Part shown: in pieces, positions 1 to 14,339 of the stretch
How the letters are laid out: each line of letters begins with the position of its first letter
Numbering within the stretch: the stretch's first letter is position 1
Assembly: GCF_905475345.1 (NCBI RefSeq)
Contig: NC_066609.1
Coordinates: forward strand, 415,001 to 479,000
Length of the DNA: 64,000 bases
Reading direction: 5' to 3'
From: Vespula vulgaris
Lineage: Eukaryota; Arthropoda; Insecta; Hymenoptera; Vespidae
Position numbers and translations under genes: made by a program
Notes under the pieces: generated by a model
What the model saw: the letters and a program-made list of their open reading frames with translations, nothing else
What the model was told of the DNA's origin: nothing
Databases searched by the model: none

Positions 1-11
1 AAATTTTGACA

Positions 12-42
<31 letters not shown>

Positions 43-2318
43 TTTAAAAAATTCGTCTCACGTTCGAAAAAAATAAAAAAAGTAAGACAGAAGCGTGAAA
101 TTAAGTTGACATAAATAAAAATTGTAGTCTAACTTTTTTCAATTAGAAATGAAATATAATGGTTATATAAATTGAATGAATAATGATATCTGTATGACAA
201 ATTTAAAAAAAAAAAAATTTGATGTTAACTAATTTTCATTTTCTCTGTCGTAGAAAAATATTCTGATTTTATCACGATGCGTCGGAATTTATTTTCTAAA
301 AGTATGGCGTTATATGAGAATTAATTGTATTACGATACGATCTATCGTATAAAAGCATTAGTTAAAATTATACTACATCTATTCGTTTTATCAAATATCG
401 ATTCAAAATACGAATAAAAATGAAATGATATATGTAATACAAATAGATATATATATATTGTTTTGTTATGTATGATAAATAAATAAAAATAAACAAATAT
501 ACGATAAATTTATTATATACAATAAAACAATTTATTATTATATCTATATATTCGTTAAGTTTATTAATTTTATTCTTCGATGTCATAAAAAAAAAAAAAA
601 AGAAAAAGAAAAAAAAATATTACAGATTCCTCTTATTCTATCAAAACCATTTTTTGAAAACTCCTATCGCGTTATACGAGTGTTCTCACAATTTTCATAT
701 CGTACTTTAAAAAAACCGAGTACTCGCACAACGTGTAAGACATATTTACCTGTACTAAAATATAAATCAACAAACGCGATTTATTTGACTCGTATAGAAT
801 TGTTAAAGAGAAATTTTATATATATTTGAATAGAAAGAAAAGAAAAGAAAAGAAAAGAAAGGAAAAAAAAAATAATAAAAATATCACAATAAAGATCTGA
901 AAGTAAACGAACGAGGGGTATGGTAAAAATCTTTGAGTATTACTATTGCGAAAGCACAATAACAATTCTTGTCTATCCCGTTGAGCGATTTATAAATCCT
1001 GAGAAAATTTCTATGATATGGAAAACGTGTCTTTTCCTTTCTTTCTCGACGACGGCATAAAAGTAACGAATAAAAAGAACAAGAAAATGATGGAAAGAAT
1101 GATAAAAAGAAACGACAAGAACAAATCCAAGTTTGATCATTTCTCATGGTTTCAAACTCCATAGTTTTAAACCATTGCTGAGGGGTTAGAGGTTAAATGG
1201 AGAAGTGAAGTATAGTAGTTAACAGAGAAGTATTTATTTTCCTATATAACCTAACCACTCGAACGATCTATCGATCTTTTTTTTTCTCTTTGAGAACGAA
1301 AAAAAAATTATATATATATATTATTATTATTATTATTATCAGATAAAGTATATATTATGATTTTATAATATATGTGCGTGTGTGTTTAGTTTAAGAAAAA
1401 AATTTGTTGTCTATCATAATTTCTAACGAAAGCAGACATTCATAAGCGTACGTAGATAGGTTCGTAAGTAAAACGAAATGTCTTTTGTGAGATATCACCT
1501 ATTACTACTCCTTTTTAAAAATAAGGTAATATCATATTTCCTTTATTTTTCATTTCCTCATTTATGAGGATATTATTTATGAAGAAATATTATTATCTCA
1601 GTCGGAGAAATTAATATTTTGTTTTTCGAAGTAAATGGAAGAAAAGATTATTTATATAAATGCACGTTCACGTACACACGTATATATTTATGTATGTAAA
1701 GAAAATAAAAAAAAAACAAAAGAAACGAAAGAAAAGCAGTTGTAATCATTATTTTACTCGTTTTTTTTTCCATGAGCAAAATAATTACAACAACGACAAC
1801 AACAACAACAACAACAACAGTAATAATAATAATAATAGAAAAAGGAGATAAAGAGTTTCGAAAAATATTAGAAAAAATTCTCATAAATTTTTAGTTTTTC
1901 TCTCCTTTCGTTATTTTCTCTCTATCTATCCTCCCCTCCTTTCTTTTTTTTTTAACTCCCTTCCCCACTCATCTCCCACTTCTTTATTTCCTTTCTTTCT
2001 TTCTTTTTTCTTTGTTTTGTTTTTTATTTTATTTTTTCAACCTAACATTACAACGAACACATTCTCAGCCTCTTTCGAAAGCTCGTTCCCGAATACACCA
2101 AAAGCTTTTCCGGATGCCTTTCCGCATTAATATCGCTGCGTTGGAAAAGAGAAAAATGATAAAAGAGAGAGAAAGAGAGAAAGAGAGAAAGAGAGAAAGA
2201 TACGGTTGTCTGCGCTACCGAAATGGATTATGGATTATACGGATATACGAGAAAAGAACGTTTCTAGATTATTTTACGTTTCGAAAGCTCTCTGTAGACT
2301 CACAGAAATCTAATATAT

Positions 2319-2373
2319 ACATACATACATACATACATACATACATACATACATACATACATACATACATACA
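2319..2373. repeat. (ATAC)n microsatellite
   Basis: About 13 uninterrupted ATAC units continue into ACAG and CACA steps. Confidence 0.95.
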
Positions 2374-3188
2374 GACAGACGCACACACATATATATATAT
2401 TTATATAAAGAATGGATTATAAATGGTAATAGTTTTTGCTCGTAACAAAATAAAGAAAAAGAAGAAAGAAAACCAAAACAAAATGAAACGAAACGCTTCT
2501 TAATTATTTGAACTAATCGAAATCGTTGAATGTACGACAAAAAGAAATAAGTATTCGTTAAGTATATTAGAAAAAACAAACAAAAGAAAAAAAAAACTTA
2601 GGGAAAGAAAAATTAAAAATAAAAAATTTTATCTTAAACGTTCGTAAATTAAAAAAAAAATAAATAAATAAATAAATAAAAAAAAAGAGATCGATTTATT
2701 CAATCAGATTTATTCAATCAGAATTAACAATAATAAAAAAATAATAGTAATAATAATTGAATACAAATTTTCTTTCGATTTAACAATTAACCTGCCACAC
2801 GTTATACGGTTTAATTATTCTTTCATTATCAATCAAAATCTCTTCATTCCCCCTTTCTTTTTTTTTTATTTTAATCATTAATAATCGTACCATAATACTT
2901 TTTTCTCTTTTTTTCTTTTATATATATATATATATAATAAGCATTTATATTTAAAATTGAATCGACTACACACAAAGATAAATAATTATCGAGATATTTG
3001 ATTCATCGTATGATTTATTATTTAATTATCATTAATTTTTTCGTTTTTTGTTCTGATCTTTTTTTAATCATTATATCGTTACTCGTAAATGCTCACATTT
3101 GCTCACATTTAAATGGAACTCTCACCCTGTACAAATAAACTAATACACGTTCGAAGAGACACATATACATCTCTCTCTTTCTCTCTCT

Positions 3189-3197
3189 ATACATACA

Positions 3198-3267
<70 letters not shown>
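3189..3267. repeat. Compound (ATAC)n-(AT)n microsatellite
   Basis: About nine ATAC units switch to a run of about 20 AT units; a CT tract precedes it. Confidence 0.95.
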
Positions 3268-3269
<2 letters not shown>

Positions 3270-3433
3270 AACGTAGATAAAATTCAGGAGAAGCAAAAGC
3301 TCGGAATCAAGTGGTAGAGTAAGCTGAGAGTTAGTTCGCAACAATAATTATCCGAGTTCCGCAACTAGTGGCCGAAACGACCGACTCGGTTCTAAACCGG
3401 AACGAATATAGTTTCTCTGTCTGACTCTACCTC

Positions 3434-3467
<34 letters not shown>

Positions 3468-3660
3468 CGTCTATCTATATATCTACCTATCTCACTCACC
3501 AGAATACACAGACATTCATGTTTTAACCCTTCCATTCTATTCTGAACTACTCGATGACTGTTACCTTTACCTGTGTACAAACAAATTCATGTCGGTTTGG
3601 CGGCCATTACGTTGAAATTTCTAAAACTCAAAACTAGAAGAGAGTTTTCAGAGAGATGGA

Positions 3661-3701
<41 letters not shown>

Positions 3702-3997
3702 GTTGAAAGAGAGTGGTGCATACGTATGTATATAAATAATATCTATCTATCTATCTATTTATCTATCTATGTAATTATCTATGTATTTACTAATGTATAC
3801 GTGAATGCACATGTATATTTTATGTGCTTCACGGAACCGGAAGGAAATACAAAAGTTTGAAACTTTGAAATCATAACTAGCAGCTCGTACGATATTAGCT
3901 AGAAACTCTAACCATGCGCTCTTATTATCAAGTGCTTGCAAATCAGATATTTTTTCGAGGGAGAGAATCTCTCTTTCTATATATATATATAATATGT

Positions 3998-3998
<1 letters not shown>

Positions 3999-4045
<47 letters not shown>
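3999..4045. repeat. (AT)n microsatellite
   Basis: Over 20 AT units. Confidence 0.95.
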
Positions 4046-4048
<3 letters not shown>

Positions 4049-5418
4049 GTTGAGGATAGTAACTTCACCATTATTACAAACACAACAACAGGAAGATGAA
4101 GAAGAAGAACAAACAAGAACAACAAGCGAAGTAATAACGCGGCAAAAGTTCGTCGAGTTAATCAAATTTGTTCATACAAATATGGCGTATCCTAAAATAA
4201 CAATGGCGTATCTCGATAAGTCGTAAAAATCTAGATGAATCATTTTATCGAAATGCTTGAAAATATACATCCGACACGTCTGGGTGAAAAAAATATTGAA
4301 ACATTGAAAATGTGGATCTGAATCGATATAGATACGAGTCTGGCTCGTTCGAACCTAATTTTTAGATTTTTTTTTTCTTTTCCTTTTTTTTTAAAAGACG
4401 AACGACTATTATCGAATCAAATGAAATATTCGAGTACTTTTAAAGTCGAATTTTTCACGAGTGCTTACTTCATTTAATCGATCGAAGATCTTGTTCGCAT
4501 ATTATTATTATTGTTATTATCATCGTGTTTGTATAGGATAATAATAATTATTATTTGTAAATTACTATTATCATTATTGTTATTATTATAGATAATTATT
4601 ACAGAATTTGAGAAATACCAATATTATTACTATTATTATTATCACGAAGTTTGAGAAATACCTAAAATAATAATAATTATTATTATTATCGTTACAATTA
4701 TTATAACGATAGAATTCCCGACGAAACATTTATATCGTTATAATAATCTCTTTTCGAAGAAATGTGTCAGCCGCGATTAAAAACCTTTGAATTGAAGATA
4801 ACACATGCGTTAGCGGGTGTAAACACGCGCGTACACATTTGTAACGTAACCACCGACGCAAAACTCAAATAGAAATTATTAGACCGAACTGGTTGTTTAC
4901 CGTCTCGGCCTTCGTTCGACAAATATTACATATTACATGTCAAATTTCTTTTTTCTCTCATATCGATAAGCCTGAAATAATTTCTCTCCAATTATTTACG
5001 AGGCTGTGTGCTAATTACATTAAAAAAAAAAAGAGAGAAAAAAAATAGAGAGAGAGAGAGAGAGAGAGAGAGAACAAAAAATAAAGAGAGAGAGAGAGAA
5101 GAAAACTAGTAAATATATACTCATACACGCACATACATTCACGCAGCCAGAGTAAAAATGAACGCATATCGAAGCGATATCGATCGTGTATTATTAATAT
5201 CGTTGCTTTCGCTATGCAAAAGCGAAAGAGAAAAAAAGAAAACAAAAAAGCAGATATATATAAAAAGAGAAAGAGAAAGAGTAGAACTTCGTCGATGATT
5301 CGATAAAGTTTCGAATTAAACGCGCAAACACCGGGAGCCACGTGTTTTCTCCCTCGCAAGAGAGAGAGAGAGAGAGAATGGGAATCAATAGCGTTGGCAA
5401 CGTTATCACCAATATTTT

Positions 5419-5426
<8 letters not shown>

Positions 5427-5453
<27 letters not shown>
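5427..5453. repeat. (CT)n microsatellite in a CT-rich domain
   Basis: A pure CT run lies within 5400-6040, which is almost entirely pyrimidine on the plus strand. The region 5035-5370 just before it carries GA runs instead, so strand composition flips. Confidence 0.9.
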
Positions 5454-5454
<1 letters not shown>

Positions 5455-6221
5455 ACCCCTCTCCATCCTCCTAATATTACTCGACACGAATTTTATTTCT
5501 CTCTCTTTCTCTCTCCCTCCCTCTCCACCCCGTTTATTTTTTTCTTTTTCGTCCAACGCAGCGGAGAGGACGCATTCGTTTCGTTTTATTTTATTTTTTT
5601 TCCCCTCCCCTCTGTCTTTTACTTTTTTCTCATGTTTATTTTTTTCCCTCCCGCGATCGTTCTTTTTTTTGTTCCTTTTATATTTATTTTTACCTTTTTT
5701 TTTTTTGTTCCGGTGCACGAGTATTTTTTTTCCCGTTTTTATTTGTTTTTCTCTCCCCCCACTCCCACACGTCCCTTTCATATTCAGTACGTAGAGAGCC
5801 GCGACATTTTTGGAAAATATCATACCAACCCTCCCCTCCTCGTTCATCCGTCCTTTAGCACCCCTATCCTCCCCTTCTTCGCCACCCCTTTCAACCCTCT
5901 ACTCTACTCTACTCTACTCTTCTACTCTTCTACTCTACTCCACTACTCCGTTCTTCTCTACTCTCTCTATACACCATCGGCCCCGTGTACTCCCTCTCGC
6001 CCTTCCCCCTCCATACCTTTCGCCGTGCTCGGAGGTTTAATTAAAAGTTTAACTAAAACTGGAGTTAATTAAAACTTGAAATTACGGCTCGCGCAGGTTC
6101 GCGCATGTCGATGCATTAATAACCGCTCAAACGTCCATTCGCCGTCGCAAAGCGAATCTCCACGAAGATCCTAAATTATCTACCTATACCTAACCACCCA
6201 CCCACCACGCGCCTCTTTTCC

Positions 6222-6225
<4 letters not shown>

Positions 6226-6259
<34 letters not shown>
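6226..6259. repeat. (CT)n microsatellite
   Basis: Seventeen CT units. Confidence 0.95.
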
Positions 6260-6261
<2 letters not shown>

Positions 6262-7278
6262 CCTGCCTATTACCTACCGGTCCGATCTCCTCCCACCTCA
6301 CCCCCCACCAACGACGACGAACCACCCCACAAACCCACAACTCATTCTACGCCAACTCTATCACCGACTGATTCACTTTAATTCCCCCACCAACGATCGT
6401 TAGCCACAAAGCAGCATCACTCTACGATAGAAAGGGAAAGAGAGAGAAGGATTGAACGAATCGATGCCTAATTAATCCCATTGACGGGATGAGTAGCGAT
6501 TTATCTGATTGTACAGTACGATGAATAATCATTGAACTTGGTACATAAAATATATGTGTGTGTGTGTGTGTGTGTAAATATGAATGAATGTATATACGTT
6601 TTAAGTATATCCTTTTTTGTAGAAATATATACATAAGTGTGTATTTGTGCGTATATGTTAAGAAGAATTTTATAATTTCAATTGTCAAGTATCTTAAAAA
6701 GGAGAAAAAAAAAATAACAGTCGGACCTTCCGATTTAGTTGGAAGTTTAATAATTCTTTTTTTTTTCTTTTTCAGATTTCTTTACGAAACACCACCTTAT
6801 ACTGTTTATTGTTTCTTATCAATCAATCAAACACTTAAATAAATTATCTTCGGAAAATTATTTATTAAACGAGTGCGTGTTTAAAGTTAATGATTAACGG
6901 AGATAGACGGAAATAGTAATAAGAATCTAAGTCTTAATAAAAGAAAGATTTAGAAGAGGAATTCTTGCAATAGCAAAATATAAATATATGTACATTCAAT
7001 CGATATCGATCTGTTCACATAGAAACTATTAGATGACGAGTGAGTTTCTCTAATACCGAAACGAAATAAATCGGCGATCGTTGCCACGTTCGAAACCGGC
7101 CATCGAAGCTGGCACTGCTTTTACGAGCGACGAGTTTCGTTTTACTACCCTTCGTGAACAATAGCAATACGACTATGAAACCAACGTTGTAAGAGTATGC
7201 GTTTGTATATTTGGGTGGACGTGTAGTACATGTACCTACAGGAAGGGCTATTTACGTTTTATTAACGGTGGTCCAACG

Positions 7279-7279
7279 G

Positions 7280-7335
<56 letters not shown>

Positions 7336-7348
7336 TTACTACTATTAC
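7279..7348. repeat. (TAC)n trinucleotide repeat
   Basis: About 20 TAC units with two TAT interruptions near the right end; noncoding context. Confidence 0.95.
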
Positions 7349-7386
7349 TTGAAGAAGAGGGGTAAGAGGGACTCCGATGCTGCTTG

Positions 7387-7420
<34 letters not shown>

Positions 7421-7811
7421 GACATCGAAATTCAAGTGTTCTCTGTCTTTTTTTATTTTTTTATATTTTTTTATTTTTTTTTTCCTTATTTTTCCTATCG
7501 CGATACCGTTCTATTTTTTTTTATGCCGATCCATTTATACGGTATCTCCATATTATTGCATGATAGAGGGAGAGAGAGATAGAGAGATACAGAGAGAAAG
7601 AGAGACAGAGAAAGGGAGAACGGATGAATTTTCGTTTTTTACGACGTTTCGTTTTTTCTAGAATTCTCGTCGTTAAGAGCTTTTATTATCTTTAAAAATG
7701 GTCGGATAAAATTTATATATATGATTGTTTTATCTCCTTTTTCTTTTTTTTTTTATTTTGTAATCGATCTTTTTTTTTTTCTAAAAATATATTATCAAAT
7801 ATTGTATGTTT

Positions 7812-7846
<35 letters not shown>

Positions 7847-9747
7847 TTATTGTAACATTTAACTGTAATATTTATGAGTTTTTATTATTTAGACAAGATT
7901 AGAAAATTTATATATAAGATAGATTAGAAAAAAGAGAAGGAAAAGATAAACATAGCAACAAAGGGAACGAATATATTCATTCACCAGAGAAATTAGATAA
8001 ACGAGGTTAAATCTGGTCAAAGTCTAACATCGACTTTACACTTTAGTCTCTTTTAATAAATATAATGTAGTACAATGCAAGGATTGCACGCATGCATAAT
8101 AACGCGACGTTTAACGCCTGCGTAATCGCGTAGAATTGCACTCGCATAACTCTTCCGTGTAACACCGAACGCATATATTAGGGATACAGCCCACACAACA
8201 ATGTTTTAATCCATTGCACGTGTAAATGTGTTGTATTTAGGTGTGTGTGTGTGTATGTTTGTGTGTAGACAGGAATTAGCTTTACGAGAGAGACTGATTT
8301 TGACCCTGATTTTGATTTAATAATCGATAATAATATATAATTATGCTAATACCGGAGAAAGTTCATACAGATTTGTTAATACGAGAAAAAGAAATTGGAA
8401 TTAAAAAACTGATTCTTCTTTTTTATTCGATTCGAAGCAATGAACAAGCTTATAATTTATTACTTTCTATCGTTTATTAATATCATTTTTATCTTGCATT
8501 ATTTATTTAATGTTTCACGATACAATTTATTATTTTCTATTATTACTTTTAACAACAGAATTTGGATCTTGGTATTATATTTTCCGACACGCAAATTGAT
8601 AACAATACTGTTAGACTTTGACAATACGTAACATAAATACAATAACATTAAAAAAGAAAAGAAAATAAATAAATAAAAATAAAATAAAAAAAAAGGGAAC
8701 GATTGTATTTCGTTTCAATTGTATTCGTTGCGGTATTGTGTAAACTCGCGATATCTGAAAATTGTCGCAAGTTGATAAAATATAAAAAATCGAACTCATC
8801 GTATGGGAGAACGTTTCGAAAAAGAAAAAGAAAAAAAAAGGAAAATAATAAAAGCAAAACAAAATAAAATACAATAAAATAAAAATGTTCGAATGAATAC
8901 GCTTTTGTTTAATTATACATTTACGCAAATTATGAATAACTAATTTTAAAAGCAATTTTTTAAATCACCATTAAATAAACATACTTATGTTCTTATACAT
9001 TAGTATTATTAATCAACGACTCAATTTACATTTCATATTTTAATCATTAAAAGCTTTAACGAGAAGGAGGGAAAAACTATTTTCTCTTTTCTCGAAAAAA
9101 TTCGATTGGTAAAATATCGAAATATCAAATAAAAAAAAAAATATTTAGACTCCCAGGAAGAGAGAGAGAGAAAGAGAGAGAAAGAGATAGAGTAATAAAA
9201 AAAAAACATAAAACACGTGGTCAATGAACCTATTCACGGAACGATAACACACAACCAACAACGGCATTAACACTAACAAGTCAACAATACAGTCAAACAA
9301 ATGATCCTTTAAAAGTAACCCAAAGAAGAAATCCCGTTGGGTTAAGTCACCCAGATAAATCGTATCTTATTAGAGAACGTGGCCATCGGCACACTGAAGT
9401 TCTCACGATGCACTTCTCAAAGACCTCAATGCACCTCGAAGCCTGCACTTTTCTCCGTTTACTTCGAAGAAAAGAAAAAAGAAGAAGAAGAAGAAGAACA
9501 AGAAGAACAAGAAGAAGAAGAACAAGAACAAGAACAAGAAGAACACGAATAAGAAGTTGATATATATATATATATGCACACACACACACACACACATATA
9601 CAGGTATGTATAGATATAGGTAAAGGTAGAGAAAGTACATATGTATATATGTAGAAAGAGAGGAAGAGAGAGAAGGAGAGAGAGAGAGGAATGGCGTTAG
9701 AGTAGCATGGGCTGACTTTGAAAAGTCCAAAAGAACGAAGACGGATT

Positions 9748-9806
9748 GAAAGAGAAAGAGAAAGAGAAAGAGAAAGAGAAAGAGAAAGAGAAAGAAAAAG
9801 AGAGAG
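9748..9806. repeat. (GAAAGA)n hexanucleotide repeat
   Basis: About nine GAAAGA units. Confidence 0.9.
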
Positions 9807-9950
9807 GTAGGAGGGAAACCGGAGAGGTAAAAAGAAGAAAAACGTGTCTCGACAGCGACTTTGGATCAGGATTGGCCGACTGCCAAGCCATATAACCAGT
9901 AGCTACGAGTTTCCTCTTCTCTTCCCTTTACCCTCAACTCTTTCCCTGTT

Positions 9951-9956
9951 TCTTTC

Positions 9957-9996
<40 letters not shown>
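9951..9996. repeat. (TTTC)n microsatellite
   Basis: About ten TTTC units. It sits 150 bp from a GAAAGA tract of opposite strand bias. Confidence 0.9.
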
Positions 9997-9997
<1 letters not shown>

Positions 9998-10213
9998 AAC
10001 AGTCTCCTCAATGCTCTGATAAAATCGTAGAATAGTAGAAGAAAGAGAAAGAGAGAGAAAGAGTGAACTAAAGAGAGCCTAACGATGAGATGAACACAAA
10101 GAAGAATACACGGTTGGATAGATTTGAAGGGGTTGACGCGTGTCGACGTGTATAAGAAAGAGATAGATAGATAGATAGATAGATAGAGAGAGAAAGAGAT
10201 ATACGGGTTTACT

Positions 10214-10218
<5 letters not shown>

Positions 10219-10270
<52 letters not shown>
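10219..10270. repeat. (AT)n microsatellite
   Basis: About 25 AT units. Confidence 0.95.
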
Positions 10271-10271
<1 letters not shown>

Positions 10272-11447
10272 GAACAGAGACAGACATAGCACAGAACGGG
10301 TCATTGGAATCAGGTGCAACGGGTAACGCGCGCACGTCGACGAATAATTAGTACGGCAACTCTAACTGGTTCTGGATCGTGATTAAAGCACCGTAAGAGT
10401 GGTATGCTAAAGCTATTGGGTCGGTCGTCTCTCTGCCAATGTATTCGTATTGGTAGGTAGGTAATACCAGCGATAGTGGTAGTGGTAGTGATAGCGATAG
10501 TATTTGTAGCAGTAGTGGTGGTAGTGCTACCGCGTTCGAGTGCACCGACCTGGAAGAATTAACTGATCGATCTTTAGTATGATCGATAATTAGCTGGCTA
10601 GACGATACACGATCACGTTCTCTCTTTACGTATATATATATATATATGTGTGTGTGTATTGTACGTGTATACACGTATATGTAGATAGATCTCACTGTAG
10701 ATGATAATATCTATGTATACATGTATATAGATATATATCCTATGTATGGATATGATGAGAAAATAACGTGAGAGAGAGAGAGAGAGAGAGATAGAGAAAG
10801 AGAATGTACGTAATTGAAAGGAGAATATATGTATGTATGTAATATTGCTCACATGACTTAGCATTAACCAAAAGTTAATTGTTCATAAATACTAGACCGT
10901 AAAGATCACCGTAGAGATCACTTATATCGATTAAAGTAATTCGATCGGATTGTTCGATCGATTTCGTCGGAGAATTTCGAGATATAATAGTCTTGAATAT
11001 AAGCTGGTTGAATCTTGAAATTATGAAAGAAGAGAGAGGGGGAGAGGGAAGAGGGGAAGTTTGGGTGGCGATGAGGGAGGTGATACACGCGTCTGCGGAG
11101 TTACGAGGTAAAAGATGAACGAAAGAGGAAGAGGGGTAGGTGGAGAGGGAGTAATTTCCTGTTAGAGACGAAGCTTCCGGCATCTCTCGTGTAATTGGTG
11201 CAAGCTAGCGAACGTTCGCCTCTCTCTCTCTCTCTCTCTCTCTCCTCTTGTGCTTCGTATACCTATGTATTGTGTGTGTACGTTGTGTATACTCATAGAT
11301 ATCTACAAATAGACGAAAGATATCCTTTTCACCCTTCCACGGTAATTATCACCGAATATCAACGACTTTGCAGCAGTCGAAGTAGTAATGCAAAGGGGTG
11401 GGAAAGGGGAGGAATAAAAAAAAAGAAGTGAAATAAAATAAAATTAG

Positions 11448-11481
<34 letters not shown>

Positions 11482-12134
11482 TATTTTCAGCAATGTGTCA
11501 CCCGACACGAGGCTTTATACCGTGCCGTTTATTTTTGCGAGTCTGAGAACGAGAAAGAAAGTAAAAAAAGAAAAAGAAAAAAGAGAAAAAGGAGAAAGGA
11601 AAAAGAAGAAAAATTACGTCGGATAGAGAGAGAGAGAGAGAGAGAAGTGAACGAGTATGTTATATGAATGTGCATGCGAGCGAACACTGTGTATGTGTGT
11701 GTATGTGGAGGGATGAGTATAGAAGGTTGTAAAGAGACAAGCTAAGGAATTATGCCGACGAAGAAGAGGAAGAAGAAGAAGATTGGGATCACTTCAAAGG
11801 GCTTTCCCTTCGAAAAGGATTTCGTTACTTTATTACTCTTCTTCTTCTTCTTCTTTTTCTTCTTTTTCTTCTTTTTCTTCTGCACTCTTCTTCTTTGTTT
11901 ATTTTTTCCTTTTTTTTCCTTGTCTTTCTTTCTTTCTTTTTTTTCTTTTCTTTTTTATTATTATTTTCTTTTCTCGTTGCCTCGAAAACGTTCCTGACTA
12001 TGTTCTAACTCGAATGGAAAAGAAAAGAGTAAGAAAAAGAAGAAGAAAAAAATATAAAAAGAAAGAGAGAATCGAAGAGAGAAAGAAGAATCTTTAGAAA
12101 ATCACTTGGATAAATCTGAGAGATTTGAGGAAAA

Positions 12135-12167
<33 letters not shown>

Positions 12168-13448
12168 AGAGAAAAAGGAAAAAGGAGGGAAAAAGAACTT
12201 GTTCGAAGGGAGTTATAAACGAACGAGAAGACGAAGAGGAAAGTCGAAGGAAATGAAGAAGACAGAAAAAGAGAAAAAGAAGAAAAAAGAAGAAAAAAGA
12301 GAGAGAGTCCTGAAGAAAGATAGGCAGGTTCCTTCTTTTCGAGACGAGTTCGAAGAAGGAAAAAAGGAAAAAAGAATAACGAAAAAGGTTAAAAAAAAGA
12401 GAGAGAGAGACAGAGACGCAAGAAAAACAAGAAGAAAAAGGAACAGAATAAAAAGTAGGAGGTGAGAATGGTGGTGGTGCGCGATTAGAGAGAAGAGAAA
12501 AGAAGCAGCAGCTCCAGTCGTGAACAAAGAACTCCAAAAGAAGAAGAAAAAGAGAAAAAAAAATGAAAAAAAGAAAAGAATAAGAAGAGAAAGAAAAAGA
12601 GAAAGAAAAAGAAAAAGAAAAAAAAGAAAAAAAAACTATCCACGTTACGTGTCGAGGAAGAACCACCCCCACCTCCAATCCCAATCTCACCCCATCCACC
12701 ATCTCTTCTATCCCTCTCTCTGTCTCTATCTTTTCTTAGGACTCTTTGGGTCTACCTGAATCAGTCTGTTTCCTCTCCTCCCACCCTCCCAACAACCACC
12801 CACCCACCCACCCACTTAGTTCAGTTTCTTTCTCGATCTCGTTTTCTTTTTCACCCAACCCTTAAAACCAAGAAAGAGGAGGTAGGAGGAAGTAAGAGGA
12901 GAGTATCCCAACCTTCCTAACCCTCTGTACGAATCTTTTGTTTGTGGACCGGTTCTATGGAGTTCCTCGAATCATTTCCCTCCTCCCTATACAACCTCCC
13001 ACCAATTCTACTTCTTCCACCATATCACTACAATCCCTGTACTACTACTACTCTACTATTACTATTACTATATCGTTACTAAGTCTTCTTCTCCCTCACA
13101 CTTTGGTTCCTCAATTTCTTGTCTTTCGAATCTTGCTATCATCTCCCACCCTTCCTTCCTTCCTTCCTTCCTTTCTTCCTTCCTTCCTTCGGGAGCATCG
13201 TCCGCTTTCGCTCTCGAAATCATTTCAGGATAACACACAACACCCATACATACATACACACACACACACACTTACACACAAATGTATACCTTTCCAGCAC
13301 CTTTCTACCTTAGGCTCTCTTCTCTCTTTATCGTCTTTTCTCACCAATATACCAACACGATCTAACCTCCAATATAGATTCTTCCGTTAAATTCCAGAAG
13401 CAAGTTTAATGGAACCGAGCGTAACCGTCTCTCACGAGAGAACCCTCA

Positions 13449-13451
<3 letters not shown>

Positions 13452-13510
<59 letters not shown>
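13452..13510. repeat. (GA)n microsatellite
   Basis: About 29 GA units, one of the longest in the window. A further 30-bp GA run is at 13616-13646 and a CT run at 13679-13724. Confidence 0.95.
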
Positions 13511-13512
<2 letters not shown>

Positions 13513-13612
13513 AGCTTAGTCCAATGGTATGTCTTCGTCTGACCTTTGGCTGGGTCGATTCGCGCAACCCAACTCCGACGACCCCGTTTGACCTCGCTTC
13601 ATCGACCACGGC

Positions 13613-13650
<38 letters not shown>

Positions 13651-14236
13651 GACATTGTGGGTCGGGGACGTAAGTACGATCCTCTCTCTTTCTCTTTTCA
13701 TTTTCTCTTTCTCTCTCTCTCTCTCATACACACATACACACACATTCACTTTTTTACCGACAAAGGACAAAAAACAACGCGTCGTCGGAAGATTTTCCAT
13801 TTCGAAATCGATCTGACCTCATTTATCCCAACTACCACTCAAACCTCACCCTAACTTCATCTCACTAATCTAACCCTATCCCTTTTGACACGTGTTGTTC
13901 GATTATTAATGTTTAATATTAATCGATAAAAACGAACGTGAAAAAGAGAGATACTTTTATTTTCTACGCCATGTTTTTCTTCTCCTGACGATTACGACGA
14001 TAAGCATGTAAATAAGAAGAAGAAAAAAAAAAGAAGAAGAGATATGAATAAATCAATAAAAATATAGTATTCGAATACTTTCACGATTTCACGAGATTAC
14101 GCAAACGCGGACCATTTAAATGTTTCAGTATGAAATAACTTGCTCATTCATTTAACTTCTTATAATCTTGAATAATCGTGAAATGTTTAGAGGTAACGTT
14201 AATGATATATATATGTATCTATATATATATATATAC

Positions 14237-14339
14237 CTTTTTCTAGATGCTGAGTAATTGGGCTTTGCACTCTGGGCGTTGGTTGCAATTGTGACGTGTT
14301 GTTACCAGGACGTCCTCGTGATCTCCTTCCTGGTCTGGG
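14237..14339 (-). CDS. Kdm3: Candidate Kdm3 exon F: AT-hook-like Arg/Pro/Gln-rich segment
   Basis: This 103-nt minus-strand exon starts after a good acceptor (ttgtcttcttttatag) in phase 0, as required by exon E. It ends in phase 1 at AAAAAG/GTATAT. It encodes 34 residues beginning PRPGRRSRGRPGNNTSQLQ and ending QHLEK. The RGRP core flanked by basic residues is an AT-hook-like DNA-minor-groove motif, and the Gln/Pro/Ser-rich remainder is typical of the disordered middle of KDM3 proteins. In the other frames the block is interrupted by stops. Assignment to Kdm3 rests on strand, phase, composition and position, not on a conserved domain. It could instead belong to another gene nested in the region. 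Downstream exons were not recognised. Confidence 0.6.

Larger units (their letters stand above)
1..14236. other. No recognised gene: repeat-rich sequence left of exon F
   Basis: If exon F belongs to Kdm3, this is at least partly its next intron. Almost all long open frames are simple-repeat translations. Non-repetitive, CpG-containing blocks that may be regulatory lie near 3290-3420, 4740-4920, 6030-6170 (TTAATTAAAA and GTTTAACT homeodomain-like words), 7050-7190, 8060-8220 and 9340-9470. No conserved exon was identified in them. Confidence 0.6.

Noticed and set aside
5212..5847. Long overlapping open frames on both strands (211 and 150 codons)
   Set aside because: They are translations of GA/CT and poly-T tracts (Arg-Glu, Ser-Leu, Phe-Ser runs) with no splice signals or conserved content.
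12094..12702. 202-codon minus-strand frame and its plus-strand Lys/Glu/Arg-rich shadow
   Set aside because: The region is almost pure purine on one strand, so all frames lack stops by composition alone.
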